From assembly GCA_020636315.1 (NCBI GenBank), contig JACJYA010000001.1:558001-622000 (forward strand): a stretch of 64,000 bases of DNA. Direction: 5' to 3'. Position 1 is the first letter of the stretch; every line of letters starts with the position of its first letter. The position numbers and the translations under genes were made by a program. The notes beneath the pieces were generated by a model that saw only the letters and a program-made list of their open reading frames with translations, was not told the DNA's origin and made no database searches. The DNA comes from Lewinellaceae bacterium (GTDB taxonomy: Bacteria; Bacteroidota; Bacteroidia; Chitinophagales; Saprospiraceae). Positions 25,431 to 34,144 of this stretch are shown in pieces.

Positions 25431-25675
25431 CCGCTGGCAATTAACCACTCGATATACTTCCGGCTCTTCTTGCTCTTGATTTCCCGCTCCCGGGAATAGG
25501 CCTCCGCCTTGCTTCCAAAGCTTTCTGTGTACACCACTTCCCAATCTTTGGTTTTGCCGGTGAAGCCCTTGTGGTTTGCCAGGTGCCGCCGCAAACGTTC
25601 CTTAAGCGGCGCTGTGCAACTACCTACATAGTAGCGGTTCAGGGTTTTGGAATATAGGATGTAGCACAAATACAT
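25421..25675 (-). CDS. Small GIY-YIG nuclease family protein
   Basis: An 84-residue single-domain GIY-YIG protein of the SLX1/YhbQ-like type. The motif reads YLCYILYSKTLNRYYVGSCT, with R at RLRRHLANH and Glu in VVYTESFGSKAEAYSRERE; KSKKSRKYIEWLI is the usual C-terminus. Such nucleases cut or process DNA, and the small Bacteroidota ones are often found beside tRNA genes (recollection). Here the TAG stop lies inside the 5' end of a tRNA-Val-like sequence, so the gene's last residues are encoded by tRNA-derived bases. That suggests insertion into, or recombination with, the tRNA cluster. Confidence 0.85.
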   Translation of the reverse strand: MYLCYILYSKTLNRYYVGSCTAPLKERLRRHLANHKGFTGKTKDWEVVYTESFGSKAEAYSREREIKSKKSRKYIEWLIASGGA

Positions 25676-25692
25676 GAATCCAGATAATAAAA

Positions 25693-25724
25693 AAGGGAAT
25701 AAAACTGCATAGTTTTATTCCCTT
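25693..25724 (-). terminator. Terminator of the first tRNA-Val gene
   Basis: A 14-base perfect stem AAGGGAATAAAACT / AGTTTTATTCCCTT with loop GCAT, seven bases past the tRNA 3' end. Read on the minus strand it is followed by a T-rich run (TTTTTTATTAT). Confidence 0.8.
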
Positions 25725-25731
25725 GCGTTCG

Positions 25732-25806
25732 TGGGCGCAGATGGATTCGAACCAACGACCCCCTGCTTGTAAGGCAGGTGCTCTAAACCAACTGAGCTAT
25801 GCGCCC
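25732..25806 (-). tRNA. tRNA-Val (anticodon TAC)
   Basis: 75 bases, 5' GGGCGCATAGCTCAGTTGGT ... to GCGCCCA 3'. Acceptor GGGCGCA pairs with TGCGCCC. The anticodon stem is CCTGC/GCAGG with loop CTTACAA, giving anticodon TAC. The T-loop TTCGAAT is present, with one T-T mismatch in the T stem. CCA is not encoded. Identical in sequence to the copy at 26076-26150. Confidence 0.95.
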
Positions 25807-26075
25807 TTGTTTTGCCCTTGTGATCGCTCAGCAGTGCGCCCCGGGATGCTGTTTGAGCTGCGCCCTTGCTTTGGAGGTTTCGCTCAGCAGTTAATTGATG
25901 GCCCTTCCTGCCCAGTTAGCCTTCCGCGCGAACACTAAACCAACTGAGCTATGCGCCCTTGTTTTGCCGCCGGTGATCGCTCAGCAGTTACGACCCTCCG
26001 GGCGCCGCCTTTATGAGGGATGCTATTTTGTAAACCAACTGAGCTATGCGCCCTTGTTTTGAAGCCATGTCTCCG
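25807..26075 (-). repeat. Degenerate tRNA-Val-derived repeat cluster
   Basis: Between the two intact tRNAs are at least three partial copies. Each keeps, on the minus strand, the leader CAAAACAAGG or a variant and part of the tRNA 5' half. 25935-25958 and 26031-26053 keep GGGCGCATAGCTCAGTTGGT, while about 25831-25865 keeps only GGGCGCAGCTC. The anticodon and T arms are replaced by unrelated sequence such as CCTCATAAAGGCGGCGCCCG. The phrase GATCGCTCAGCAGT (plus strand) recurs beside them. None should be a functional tRNA. Confidence 0.7.
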
Positions 26076-26150
26076 TGGGCGCAGATGGATTCGAACCAAC
26101 GACCCCCTGCTTGTAAGGCAGGTGCTCTAAACCAACTGAGCTATGCGCCC
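26076..26150 (-). tRNA. tRNA-Val (anticodon TAC), second identical copy
   Basis: Same 75-base sequence as the gene at 25732-25806, with complete cloverleaf, loop CTTACAA and anticodon TAC. It is the upstream member of the minus-strand cluster. Confidence 0.95.
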
Positions 26151-26354
26151 TTGTTTTGAATTTCGGATGGCAACTTTTCACCGCCCTCCTTTCAAATGCG
26201 AGTGCAAATATATACCCTTTGCCTCTCCACCGCAAGCTTTTTTGGGGAAAAATTTTAAAAAATATTTAGGGCTTTCGCGGCGTTCAATGGCAGAAGGCAG
26301 CGGGATTGGTTTTGAAAACCCGTAACTTAGCAATCCTCTAAACCAGTTTGCTCC

Positions 26355-28943
26355 ATGAAGAAGTTCCTCAAGCGCCTCGCCGTAATTCTGCTCATCTTTT
26401 TTGTCGTCCTCATCGGAGCGGTGGCCATTATTGCCAGCCTGTTCGAAGGCAAGGTCGGGCGGCAGATCACCAAGGAGCTGAACAAGCAGCTCAAGTCGGA
26501 GCTGGTGATCGAGGGTTTTGGCCTGACGGTGATCCGCAGCTTCCCCAACGTGGCGGCCAACCTAAAAGGCGTCACCCTGAAAGACAACCGAGACGGCGCC
26601 CTGCTGGAAGCTAAGGAGCTTTCTTTCCGGTTCGGCCTGTTGAGCCTTTTAAGCTCTAAAATAAAAGTCCGATCCGTTGTCGTCAGCGATGGCGCACTGA
26701 ATATTCAGATCGATCGGCAAGGCAATCCCAACTACGACATTTTCCGGGAATCGGAAGAGGCCCCGGAGGAAGGCAGCGGCAGCTCCACCGCCGTCGATAT
26801 CGAACTGGCCCGCCTGCGCAATATCGAACTGATCTACTCGGACCAGAGCACCCGGCAGGAGATCGACGCCCTGGTCAATGACGCCACCTTTTCGGGTGAA
26901 TTTTCCTCCGAACAGTTCTCACTCAAGAGCCAGGCCGACATCACTTCCCGCTTTGCTGACCTGGACGGCATCCGTTATCTGCCGGGCAAAAAAATAACCT
27001 ACGACGCCAGCGTTTTTGTCAACCTGGAAGAGGGAAGTTATGACATCGAAAAGGCCGCCCTGGAGATCGAGGATAACGCCTTTAAGGTCGATGGCACTAT
27101 AGAGAACTGGGAGAGCGGCACCTATTTCGACCTCTCCGCCAGCAGCGACGAAGGTAACCTGGAAGGCGTGCTCGCTCTCCTTCCCGAACAGTATGCCCAA
27201 AGCCTTCAGGATTTTTCCAGCACCGGCAAATTCAATTTCAACGCCTTCATCAAAGGGCAGTACAACCAACGGCAAAACCCGGAAATACGCGTAGAATTCG
27301 GCTTGGAAGACGGCCGCCTGTCCAGCCCCCGCCTCGACAACCCGCTGAAGGACGTCAGCTTCAGCGCTGTTTTCACCAACGGCAAATTCCGCGACAACAG
27401 CTCCTCCGTATTCACCCTCGAAAACTTCAAGGGCTATTTCAACCGCGAACTGGTGGAAATGCGGCTGGAAGTAGCCAACCTGGATGACCCCATCATCGAC
27501 TTTTCTCTGGATGGGGTAGCTCCGCTGGAGTCCGTTTACGGCTTGCTGGGCAATCCGAAAATTACCGGTGGCAATGGGGAAGTGGAAATCAAAAACCTGC
27601 GGCTGAAAGGAGCTTACAGCGATATGCTTGACCCCGGCCGCATCTCACGGGTGGAAGCCAGCGGCTCCCTGGAATTCGACGACGCGGCTCTTTCGATCAA
27701 GGACGAGCAGCTTCTCTTCGACCGGGGCGAACTGCGGCTGGAAGGCAACCGAATGGCGGTGGAAGGGCTGCGCATCGAAGGGGCCGGCAGCGACATCTCC
27801 TTCATGGGTTCTGCTTACAATATCCTCCCCGTCCTTTTCGCCGACTCGGTCAACAGCCAGAACGTGGAACTGGTCTTCGACGCCAGCATGGTGGCCAAAA
27901 CCCTCGACATCGACCGGCTGATGAAGTTCTCCGCCCTTACGCCCGAAGAAGAGGAGGCCCCGGAAGAAGTCAAAGACTCCCTGAAGGTGGCCGTAGTGCA
28001 GAAAAGGGAAGCAGTGACCAGTTTCCTGAAAGGCAGCTTCAATGCCGACGTAGAAGCCTTTAATTACAATCTGATCGAAGGGAATAACTTTAAGGGGAAA
28101 CTGGAATTCGACAATAACATCATGGGGATCCGGGGAGAAGTGGCCGCCTTCGACGGCACCCTCAACCTGGACGGGCGCACCTACTTCGAAGCAGAACCCC
28201 GCCTGGAAGCCAAACTGGCCTGTAAGGGCATCGATGTAACCGAATTCTTCCGGCAATCTGAAAACTTCGGCCAGGAAGTCCTCAAATCCGAGAACCTGAA
28301 AGGCAAGCTGGACGCCCTCATCGCCATCTATGCCTACTGGGACCGGGAGGGCAATTTCGATATGGATAACCTGCGCGTTCTCGCCGGCATAGCCATCAAA
28401 GATGGCGAGCTGAAGGATTTCGGCATGCTTGAATCTTTCTCCACCTTCGTCAAGATCAAAGACCTGGAGAATATCCGGTTTGTCGATATGCAGAACTTCC
28501 TGGAGATCCGAAAACAAAAACTCTACATCCCCGCCATGTTCATTCGCAGCAATGCCCTCAACCTGACCATCAGCGGGGAACATACCTTCAATAATGAGAT
28601 CGAATACAACATCAAGGTCAACGCCGGCCAGGTGCTGGCCGACCGCTTTAAGCGCTATGACCCCAACCTGAAACCCAAACCGGCCCGCCGCAGCGGAACC
28701 TTCAACCTCTATTACGCCATTCTGGGCACCATAGACGATTACAGGATCGTCTCTTCCAAACGGCGCGTGAAATCGGATTTTGAGCAAAGCGAGATCCGCA
28801 AGCGGGAGATACAAAGAGGGCTGGAACAAACCTTCGGCGTCGTACAACTGCTCGAAGAACCGGAAGACTGGAAAGACATCCCCGAATACGACCACGGTGA
28901 GGAGGAGGAGTATCTGGATTTTGACCTGGAAGGGGGGCGGTAG
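26355..28943 (+). CDS. AsmA-family protein
   Basis: An 862-residue inner-membrane-anchored, mostly periplasmic protein of the AsmA/TamB-like group, thought to help outer-membrane lipid or protein assembly. One N-terminal membrane helix (residues about 7-28, LAVILLIFFVVLIGAVAIIA) leads into EGFGLTVIRSFPNVAANLKG, the standard AsmA opening. A long beta-rich region follows, then the conserved C-terminal AsmA block (ANLESF-like KDFGMLESFSTFVKIKDLEN; LNLTISGEHTFNNEIEYNIK). The tail is acidic and ends in EEEEYLDFDLEGG. It stands alone between the tRNA cluster and the convergent PhoD gene. Confidence 0.87.
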   Translation: MKKFLKRLAVILLIFFVVLIGAVAIIASLFEGKVGRQITKELNKQLKSELVIEGFGLTVIRSFPNVAANLKGVTLKDNRDGALLEAKELSFRFGLLSLLSSKIKVRSVVVSDGALNIQIDRQGNPNYDIFRESEEAPEEGSGSSTAVDIELARLRNIELIYSDQSTRQEIDALVNDATFSGEFSSEQFSLKSQADITSRFADLDGIRYLPGKKITYDASVFVNLEEGSYDIEKAALEIEDNAFKVDGTIENWESGTYFDLSASSDEGNLEGVLALLPEQYAQSLQDFSSTGKFNFNAFIKGQYNQRQNPEIRVEFGLEDGRLSSPRLDNPLKDVSFSAVFTNGKFRDNSSSVFTLENFKGYFNRELVEMRLEVANLDDPIIDFSLDGVAPLESVYGLLGNPKITGGNGEVEIKNLRLKGAYSDMLDPGRISRVEASGSLEFDDAALSIKDEQLLFDRGELRLEGNRMAVEGLRIEGAGSDISFMGSAYNILPVLFADSVNSQNVELVFDASMVAKTLDIDRLMKFSALTPEEEEAPEEVKDSLKVAVVQKREAVTSFLKGSFNADVEAFNYNLIEGNNFKGKLEFDNNIMGIRGEVAAFDGTLNLDGRTYFEAEPRLEAKLACKGIDVTEFFRQSENFGQEVLKSENLKGKLDALIAIYAYWDREGNFDMDNLRVLAGIAIKDGELKDFGMLESFSTFVKIKDLENIRFVDMQNFLEIRKQKLYIPAMFIRSNALNLTISGEHTFNNEIEYNIKVNAGQVLADRFKRYDPNLKPKPARRSGTFNLYYAILGTIDDYRIVSSKRRVKSDFEQSEIRKREIQRGLEQTFGVVQLLEEPEDWKDIPEYDHGEEEEYLDFDLEGGR

Positions 28944-29031
28944 TGGGGAGGACTGGGGAAGGGGAGACGGGGTGAGTGGGTGACGGGGACTCCATGGCGC
29001 AGTTGGAATAAACCCGAAACCTTCTTCCGGC

Positions 29032-31086
29032 CTACCGTCCGAGCAAGGCCTTTGCCGTATAAACCCTTCCGTCCACAGATATGTGATAAATATAAGCTCC
29101 TTCGGCCAGGCCTCCGGCATCGAGCTGCAGGGAATAAATGCCCGGCGGCAGTTGCTCATCAATCATCTGACGCACTTCTTTCCCGGCGTTGTCATATAGT
29201 GATATGGTTACCTTCGCCGGCTCAGAAAGAGAATAATGGAGGGTGATCTGTTCCTGAAAAGGATTGGGATAAAGGGCCAGCACGGCAAATTTTTCACCCA
29301 CTGATTCCTTGTTCTGCAGGCCGGTAAGCAAAGGGGGGGCATAAGGCGCCGGAACATCCTGTTGGGCTTTGGGAGGGCTAGGCTGCGTGTTTTCCCGAAG
29401 GTGGTTTTCACCCGTATTGGAATACCAGGCGCCGGCAAAATTTTCTTCCGTACTCACCTCGCCTATGGGGCTGAAATACCAGTCGGCCTGCGCCCGGCCC
29501 TGCTGCACATCCAGGATGAAATAACCATGCTGAATGAGGTCGGCAAACTTCATGTGCGGGTTGGGGTTGCCCAGGTTAAAACCGGGAAGCGGATTGATGG
29601 GGGTGTTGATCTGCCCCTGCAGGATCGAGGCGGCGGAAAAGATCAGGTTTTCATCGAAATTGGCGGAAGTAAGGCTCGGCGCAGCAAATTCCACAGCTAT
29701 GGAACCCTCCCCGGTAGCTGCATCATAGCTTCCCGAGGGATTGTAAAAAGGCACGGGCCCCAAACCCTGGATAACCTGAAATTCCAGGGATACCGGTTCG
29801 GCCGTGACATCGAAAGCGAAGGCGCAGTGAAAATCGCCGGCGAGGACGACAACGTCATCAATGCCATTACCCTCGATAAAATCGATGATGGAAGCGCGCT
29901 CCGCCGGGTAGCCGTCCCAGATATCCAGGAACAGGCTTTCCAGGGTGTTAAAGGTGTAATTGCTTTCCACCAGCGCCGCCCAGCCGATGTTGAATTCTGA
30001 AAAGAGGACCTGCTGTCCAACCACTTTCCACCGGGCCGTAGAATTCGCCAGTTGATCCAGGAACCAGGCCTTTTGCCCGGCGCCCAGCAGGGTTCGCTCC
30101 GGATCGAAAAGGGCGGGGTCTTCCGCATCATCGAGCTGTTCTTCGCGGCCTTCCAGGCGGGTGTCCAGCAGGATGAGGTCCATGAGGTTGCCGTAGCTGA
30201 TCTTGCGGTAAACGCTCCGATCCTCTGTATCGCGAATTGGCATCCATTCGAAATAAGCCTGTTTGGCGGCGGCCTTCCGGGCTTCCCACTCGCCTTCCGT
30301 ATTGGGGTCATGGTTCTGAGCGCCATCCACATACGAATCGTTGGCGCTCTCGTGGTCATCCCATACGGTGATGAAGGGGTGCTGCTGGTGGGCACGAACC
30401 AAAGCGGTATCCAGGCGGTAGGTAGAATAGCGAGTGCGGTACTCTTCCAGGGTGACGATCTCCGTTGGAGGTTCCAGAGGGCGGTCTGCGAAAAGGCCGC
30501 TATCTCCGTACTGGCCGTCCCGGTATTCGTAGATATAATCTCCGAGGTGGATGATGGCATCAAGATCCGTGCGTTCCGAAAGGCGCTTGTAAGCGTTGAA
30601 ATAGCCGGCCTGAAAATTGCTGCAGGATACGACGCCAAACTTCAGATGCCCGGCCTCATCGCCCACCGGAGTAGTTTTGGTTTTACCGATCAGAGAGTTT
30701 TTATTAAGGGCGGTAAAGAGGTAATAGTAAGTAGTTCCCGGCTGCAACCCCATGACATCCACCTTCACCGTGTAATCCTGGCCCGGGCCGGTACTCACCG
30801 TTCCATTCTGCACCACATTCTCCAGCTGCACGTCCGTAGCCATTTTCCAGCTGACTTCAATGGGTTCTCCGTTCATTTCCTCCGGCGTCACCCGGGTCCA
30901 GATGATTATGCGGCCCTCTAAAGGGTCGCCGGAGGCCACACCGTGGTAGAAAGGCGCCCAGTCCGGGTTGAATGTCGCAGGGCCGCTGCGAAAGGCGGCC
31001 CGGCTGCTGTAAAGAAGAGTTTCCTGAGCCGTCAGGGCCAAACAAGCCGTCAGGGCCAGAAAAAATGTTGGGATTACTTTACTCAT
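29032..31086 (-). CDS. PhoD-like alkaline phosphatase with T9SS sorting domain
   Basis: A 684-residue secreted phosphodiesterase/phosphatase that should release phosphate from organic phosphates outside the cell. Signal peptide MSKVIPTFFLALTACLALTA; an N-terminal Fn3-like PhoD domain (HGVASGDPLEGRIIIWTRVT); then the metallophosphatase core with SCSNFQAGYFNAYKRL, IHLGDYIYEYRDGQYG, TVWDDHESANDSY and VVVLAGDFHCAF. After a Pro-rich linker the C-terminal 75 residues are a T9SS type A domain (LALYPNPFQEQITLHYSL; PPGIYSLQLDAGG). Divergent from hutH; a Pho-box was not identified. Confidence 0.92.
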   Translation of the reverse strand: MSKVIPTFFLALTACLALTAQETLLYSSRAAFRSGPATFNPDWAPFYHGVASGDPLEGRIIIWTRVTPEEMNGEPIEVSWKMATDVQLENVVQNGTVSTGPGQDYTVKVDVMGLQPGTTYYYLFTALNKNSLIGKTKTTPVGDEAGHLKFGVVSCSNFQAGYFNAYKRLSERTDLDAIIHLGDYIYEYRDGQYGDSGLFADRPLEPPTEIVTLEEYRTRYSTYRLDTALVRAHQQHPFITVWDDHESANDSYVDGAQNHDPNTEGEWEARKAAAKQAYFEWMPIRDTEDRSVYRKISYGNLMDLILLDTRLEGREEQLDDAEDPALFDPERTLLGAGQKAWFLDQLANSTARWKVVGQQVLFSEFNIGWAALVESNYTFNTLESLFLDIWDGYPAERASIIDFIEGNGIDDVVVLAGDFHCAFAFDVTAEPVSLEFQVIQGLGPVPFYNPSGSYDAATGEGSIAVEFAAPSLTSANFDENLIFSAASILQGQINTPINPLPGFNLGNPNPHMKFADLIQHGYFILDVQQGRAQADWYFSPIGEVSTEENFAGAWYSNTGENHLRENTQPSPPKAQQDVPAPYAPPLLTGLQNKESVGEKFAVLALYPNPFQEQITLHYSLSEPAKVTISLYDNAGKEVRQMIDEQLPPGIYSLQLDAGGLAEGAYIYHISVDGRVYTAKALLGR

Positions 31087-31154
31087 GAATAAGTGAACTT
31101 TAATGGCTGCTTAAGCCGCTCTTAATTTTTCTTAACTTCGCCTCCTGGAAAACA

Positions 31155-31211
31155 CCTGGCGCCGCAAGTCCCCCCCTGGATTCCTCTGGCCGGAAAACCT
31201 GCGGCGCCAGG
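31155..31211. promoter_or_regulatory. Large stem-loop / inverted repeat before hutH
   Basis: A perfect 12-base inverted repeat CCTGGCGCCGCA / TGCGGCGCCAGG with a 33-base interval, ending 21 bases before the hutH ATG. It could be an operator for a dimeric regulator or an mRNA leader structure. A -7-like TAACTTCG lies just upstream of it. Confidence 0.5.
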
Positions 31212-31232
31212 GATCAAACGAAAGCCCTACCA

Positions 31233-32726
31233 ATGGATAAAACCTATTACATCAGTGCCGATACACTGACGCTGGAACGCATAGCACAGGCTCTGCAACC
31301 GGGAAGCCGGCTGGCCCTCTCCGAAGAGCGCCGGCAACGCATACAGTTTTGCCGGGATTACCTGACCGGTAAGTTAAGAGATTCCGACGAGCTTTTCTAT
31401 GGCATCAATACGGGCTTCGGCTCCCTCTGCAATATCATGATCTCTAAAGAGGAGACGGAGGCACTGCAATACAAGCTGGTGCAATCTCATGCCTGCGGTA
31501 CCGGAGACGAGGTGCCGCCCGAGATCGTCCGCCTGATGTTATTACTAAAGATACAGAGCCTTTCCTATGGTTTTTCCGGGGTGCGCCTGGAACTGGTGGA
31601 GCGGCTGGTGGATTTTTTCAACCAGGGCATCCTTCCGGTTGTCTATCAGCAGGGGTCTCTTGGCGCTTCCGGCGACCTGGCGCCTCTGGCGCACCTCAGC
31701 CTGCCGCTTGTCGGGCTGGGCGAGGTTCATTATCAGAATGGGAAACGGGAAGCCGCCGAAATACTCCACGCTCTTGGAATAGAACCGCTCCGCCTGCAGG
31801 CCAAGGAAGGGCTGGCCCTGCTGAACGGCACACAGTTTTCCGGCGCCTATACCGGCTGGTGCCTTCTGGAAGCCCGGCGCCTGTTCCACATCGCCAACCT
31901 CTGCTCCGCCACCTCCATCGATGCATTCGACTGCCGCCTCTCCCCCTTCGATGAACGCCTGCACGCCATCCGCGCCCACGAGGGGCAGCAGCAGGTGGCA
32001 GCCTCCATCCGCCGGTGGCTGGAAGGCAGCGGCCTGGCGGTACGAGACAAGTATTATGTCCAGGATCCCTACGCATTCAGGTGTACTCCCCAGGTGCACG
32101 GCGCCAGTTGGGACGCCATCAGCCACACCGAACGGGTCTTCCTCACCGAGGCCAACAGCGTGACGGACAACCCCAATATTTTCCCAGATTCCGACGCCAT
32201 CCTGTCCGGGGGCAACTTCCACGCCCAGCCGCTGGCACTGGTGCTCGATTACCTGGCCATCGCCCTGGCGGAACTGGGCAGCATTTCCGAACGGCGGACC
32301 TATCAGCTCATTTCCGGCGTCCGGGGCCTGCCCAGTTTTCTAACCTCCGGCGCCGGCCTGAACTCCGGGCTGATGATCCCCCAATACACGGCGGCCTCCA
32401 TCGTCAGCCAGAACAAACAGCTGTGCACCCCTGCTTCCGTAGATAGCATTGTGAGCAGCAACGGCCAGGAAGACCACGTCAGTATGGCGGCCAACGCTGC
32501 GACCAAATGCTTCCGGGTCGTCCAGAACCTGGAACGCATCCTCGCCATCGAGTGGATGACGGCGGCCCAGGCCATGGAGTTCCGGCGGCCGTCGCAGTCA
32601 TCGCCGGCCATTGAGGAACTACTGGGAAAATACCGGGAGGAGGTGCCGGTGCTGGAGGAGGACCGGGTGCTGCATTATGATATTTTGAAGACGGTGGAGT
32701 TTTTGAGGAAGGGTATTCCCGGTTAA
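31233..32726 (+). CDS. hutH: Histidine ammonia-lyase
   Basis: Deaminates L-histidine to trans-urocanate, the first step of histidine degradation, using the self-formed MIO cofactor. The MIO tripeptide Ala-Ser-Gly lies in GSLGASGDLAPLAHLSLPLV at about residue 148. Other family stretches are YGINTGFGSLCNI, QSHACGTGDEV, NGTQFSGAYTGW, VTDNPNIFPD and SNGQEDHVSMAANAA. At 497 residues it has normal length. The other hut genes are not in the window, so histidine use depends on genes elsewhere. A histidine or tyrosine substrate cannot be fully separated by eye, but overall similarity favours histidine. Confidence 0.92.
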   Translation: MDKTYYISADTLTLERIAQALQPGSRLALSEERRQRIQFCRDYLTGKLRDSDELFYGINTGFGSLCNIMISKEETEALQYKLVQSHACGTGDEVPPEIVRLMLLLKIQSLSYGFSGVRLELVERLVDFFNQGILPVVYQQGSLGASGDLAPLAHLSLPLVGLGEVHYQNGKREAAEILHALGIEPLRLQAKEGLALLNGTQFSGAYTGWCLLEARRLFHIANLCSATSIDAFDCRLSPFDERLHAIRAHEGQQQVAASIRRWLEGSGLAVRDKYYVQDPYAFRCTPQVHGASWDAISHTERVFLTEANSVTDNPNIFPDSDAILSGGNFHAQPLALVLDYLAIALAELGSISERRTYQLISGVRGLPSFLTSGAGLNSGLMIPQYTAASIVSQNKQLCTPASVDSIVSSNGQEDHVSMAANAATKCFRVVQNLERILAIEWMTAAQAMEFRRPSQSSPAIEELLGKYREEVPVLEEDRVLHYDILKTVEFLRKGIPG

Positions 32727-32961
32727 TCCATCTGCCAGTTTAATTACATGGACTGAATTAATGAATGACTGAATGATTGAATACCAGCACCTTAGACGCC
32801 ACTTTGTGTCTCGCTAATTGTGTCCAGGTGCTTATTTGCCGGGCCTTGAACCGGGCTCGTCTCAGGTGTGGCACAGGATAGGATAGTGAAGGTGGAATGA
32901 GAAAGGAGTATCCATTGAGGTAAGGCCACTACATCGCCAACTAAGCATGAGTCATGTACCC

Positions 32962-33291
32962 CTACAACTCAAATATCTTTTCCATCAACACCCACTTCTC
33001 TCCGGGCGCTGCTCCCGGCAGAGGTTGCTGAAACCGCCACATTAACTCCTCCCATTCCCGTATCTTCGGATTGGCCGCATCCATAGCTGCTTTTGCTTCA
33101 AAAGAAAAACCATCTTCCGTATCCATGATCATGAACAGGAGGGAGCCGCGACGATAGATCTCCATGCTGAGAATCCCTGATTCTCTGATGCTCTCCAACA
33201 CCTCCGGCCATACCTCCCGATGGTAAGCTTCGTATTCTGCAATCAGGCCGGGGTCATCCTTGAGCCCCAGCGCCAGGCAATATCTTTTCAT
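32962..33291 (-). CDS. L-rhamnose/L-fucose mutarotase-family protein
   Basis: A 109-residue dimeric-barrel mutarotase (RhaM/FucM-like family) that interconverts sugar anomers so that the dehydrogenase is fed. Family stretches are LALGLKDDPGLIAEYEAYHR, EVWPEVLESIRESGI and MEIYRRGSLLFMIMDTEDGF, with His and Trp placed as in RhaM. Its ATG overlaps the stop of the lactonase gene by four bases (ATGA), so translation is coupled. It is the last gene of the four-gene sugar operon. The gap 32727-32961 after it holds only weak AATGA-type tandem repeats. Confidence 0.88.
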   Translation of the reverse strand: MKRYCLALGLKDDPGLIAEYEAYHREVWPEVLESIRESGILSMEIYRRGSLLFMIMDTEDGFSFEAKAAMDAANPKIREWEELMWRFQQPLPGAAPGEKWVLMEKIFEL

Positions 33292-34133
33292 TGTTCTTCA
33301 TTTATGCCATAAAACCGGGTTGCATTTCCTCCAAAGACGAGGGCTCTTTCCTCTTCTCCCAATCCGCTGAAGAAGCCTTCCGCCACCCCGACCGCCTGCC
33401 GGTAATCATCAGCGGCCAGCAGGCAGACCGGCCAGTCGGAGCCCACCATCAGCCGTTCCACCCCAAAGGATTCGAGCACATGCTCCAGGAAGGGGTAGAA
33501 GTCCTCCGCTTTCCAGTTGTTCCAGTCCGCCTCCGTTATCAGGCCCGATACTTTACAGCATACATTGGGGTGCCGGGCCATCTCGCTGATGCTTTCCTTC
33601 CAACGCCGGCTCATCCCTTTGCCCACCTCCGGCTTGCCGATGTGGTCCAGGACGAAGAGCTGATCATCATCAAAATGTTCCAGAAAACGGACAGCAGCGG
33701 GCAACTGCCGCTCAAAAACCAGGATATCATAGGTAAAACCGAATTCCTGCAGGGCCTTTACTCCCCGGATGAAAGCCTCGCCCAGAATAAAATCATCCTC
33801 CGGCTCATCCTGAACGATGTGGCGGAACCCCTTCAGGGCATCAAACTGCGCGTAGTGCTCCAGGCGGGACTCCAGGCCTTCCTCCCGCAGGGCCACCCAG
33901 CCCACTACTGCCTTGACAAAACCGGTATTTGCCGCGATATCCAGAAGGAAATCCGTTTCCGCCTCCGACTGCCGGGCCTGCACCGCAACACATCCCTCAA
34001 AACCACTGCCAAAAAGCGGCTGCTTCAGATGTTCCGGCAGCCGGTCCTGCTTCAGGGCCGGCATGTCTTCAGTGATCCAGGAATAACCCTCGGGATTGTA
34101 GCGCCAGAAATGTTGGTGCGCATCGATTTTCAT
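33288..34133 (-). CDS. Amidohydrolase-2 family lactonase (L-fuconolactonase-like)
   Basis: A 281-residue TIM-barrel hydrolase of the amidohydrolase-related lactonase family. The N-terminal HxH is in DAHQHFWRYNP, and later metal/active residues lie in LDHIGKPEVG and MVGSDWPVCLL. These are typical of L-fucono-1,5-lactonase and L-rhamnono-lactonase relatives. In the operon it would open the lactone made by the SDR. It starts 11 bases after the upstream hydrolase gene and overlaps the mutarotase gene. Exact substrate (fucono-, rhamnono- or galactono-lactone) is inferred from context. Confidence 0.85.
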   Translation of the reverse strand: MKIDAHQHFWRYNPEGYSWITEDMPALKQDRLPEHLKQPLFGSGFEGCVAVQARQSEAETDFLLDIAANTGFVKAVVGWVALREEGLESRLEHYAQFDALKGFRHIVQDEPEDDFILGEAFIRGVKALQEFGFTYDILVFERQLPAAVRFLEHFDDDQLFVLDHIGKPEVGKGMSRRWKESISEMARHPNVCCKVSGLITEADWNNWKAEDFYPFLEHVLESFGVERLMVGSDWPVCLLAADDYRQAVGVAEGFFSGLGEEERALVFGGNATRFYGINEEQ

Positions 34134-34144
34134 ACTGTTGTTTT

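Noticed and set aside
27645..29162. Open frame of 505 codons on the minus strand across the AsmA gene
   Set aside because: Antisense to the AsmA gene, composition biased to Gly/Phe/Val/Asp, no start context or domain.
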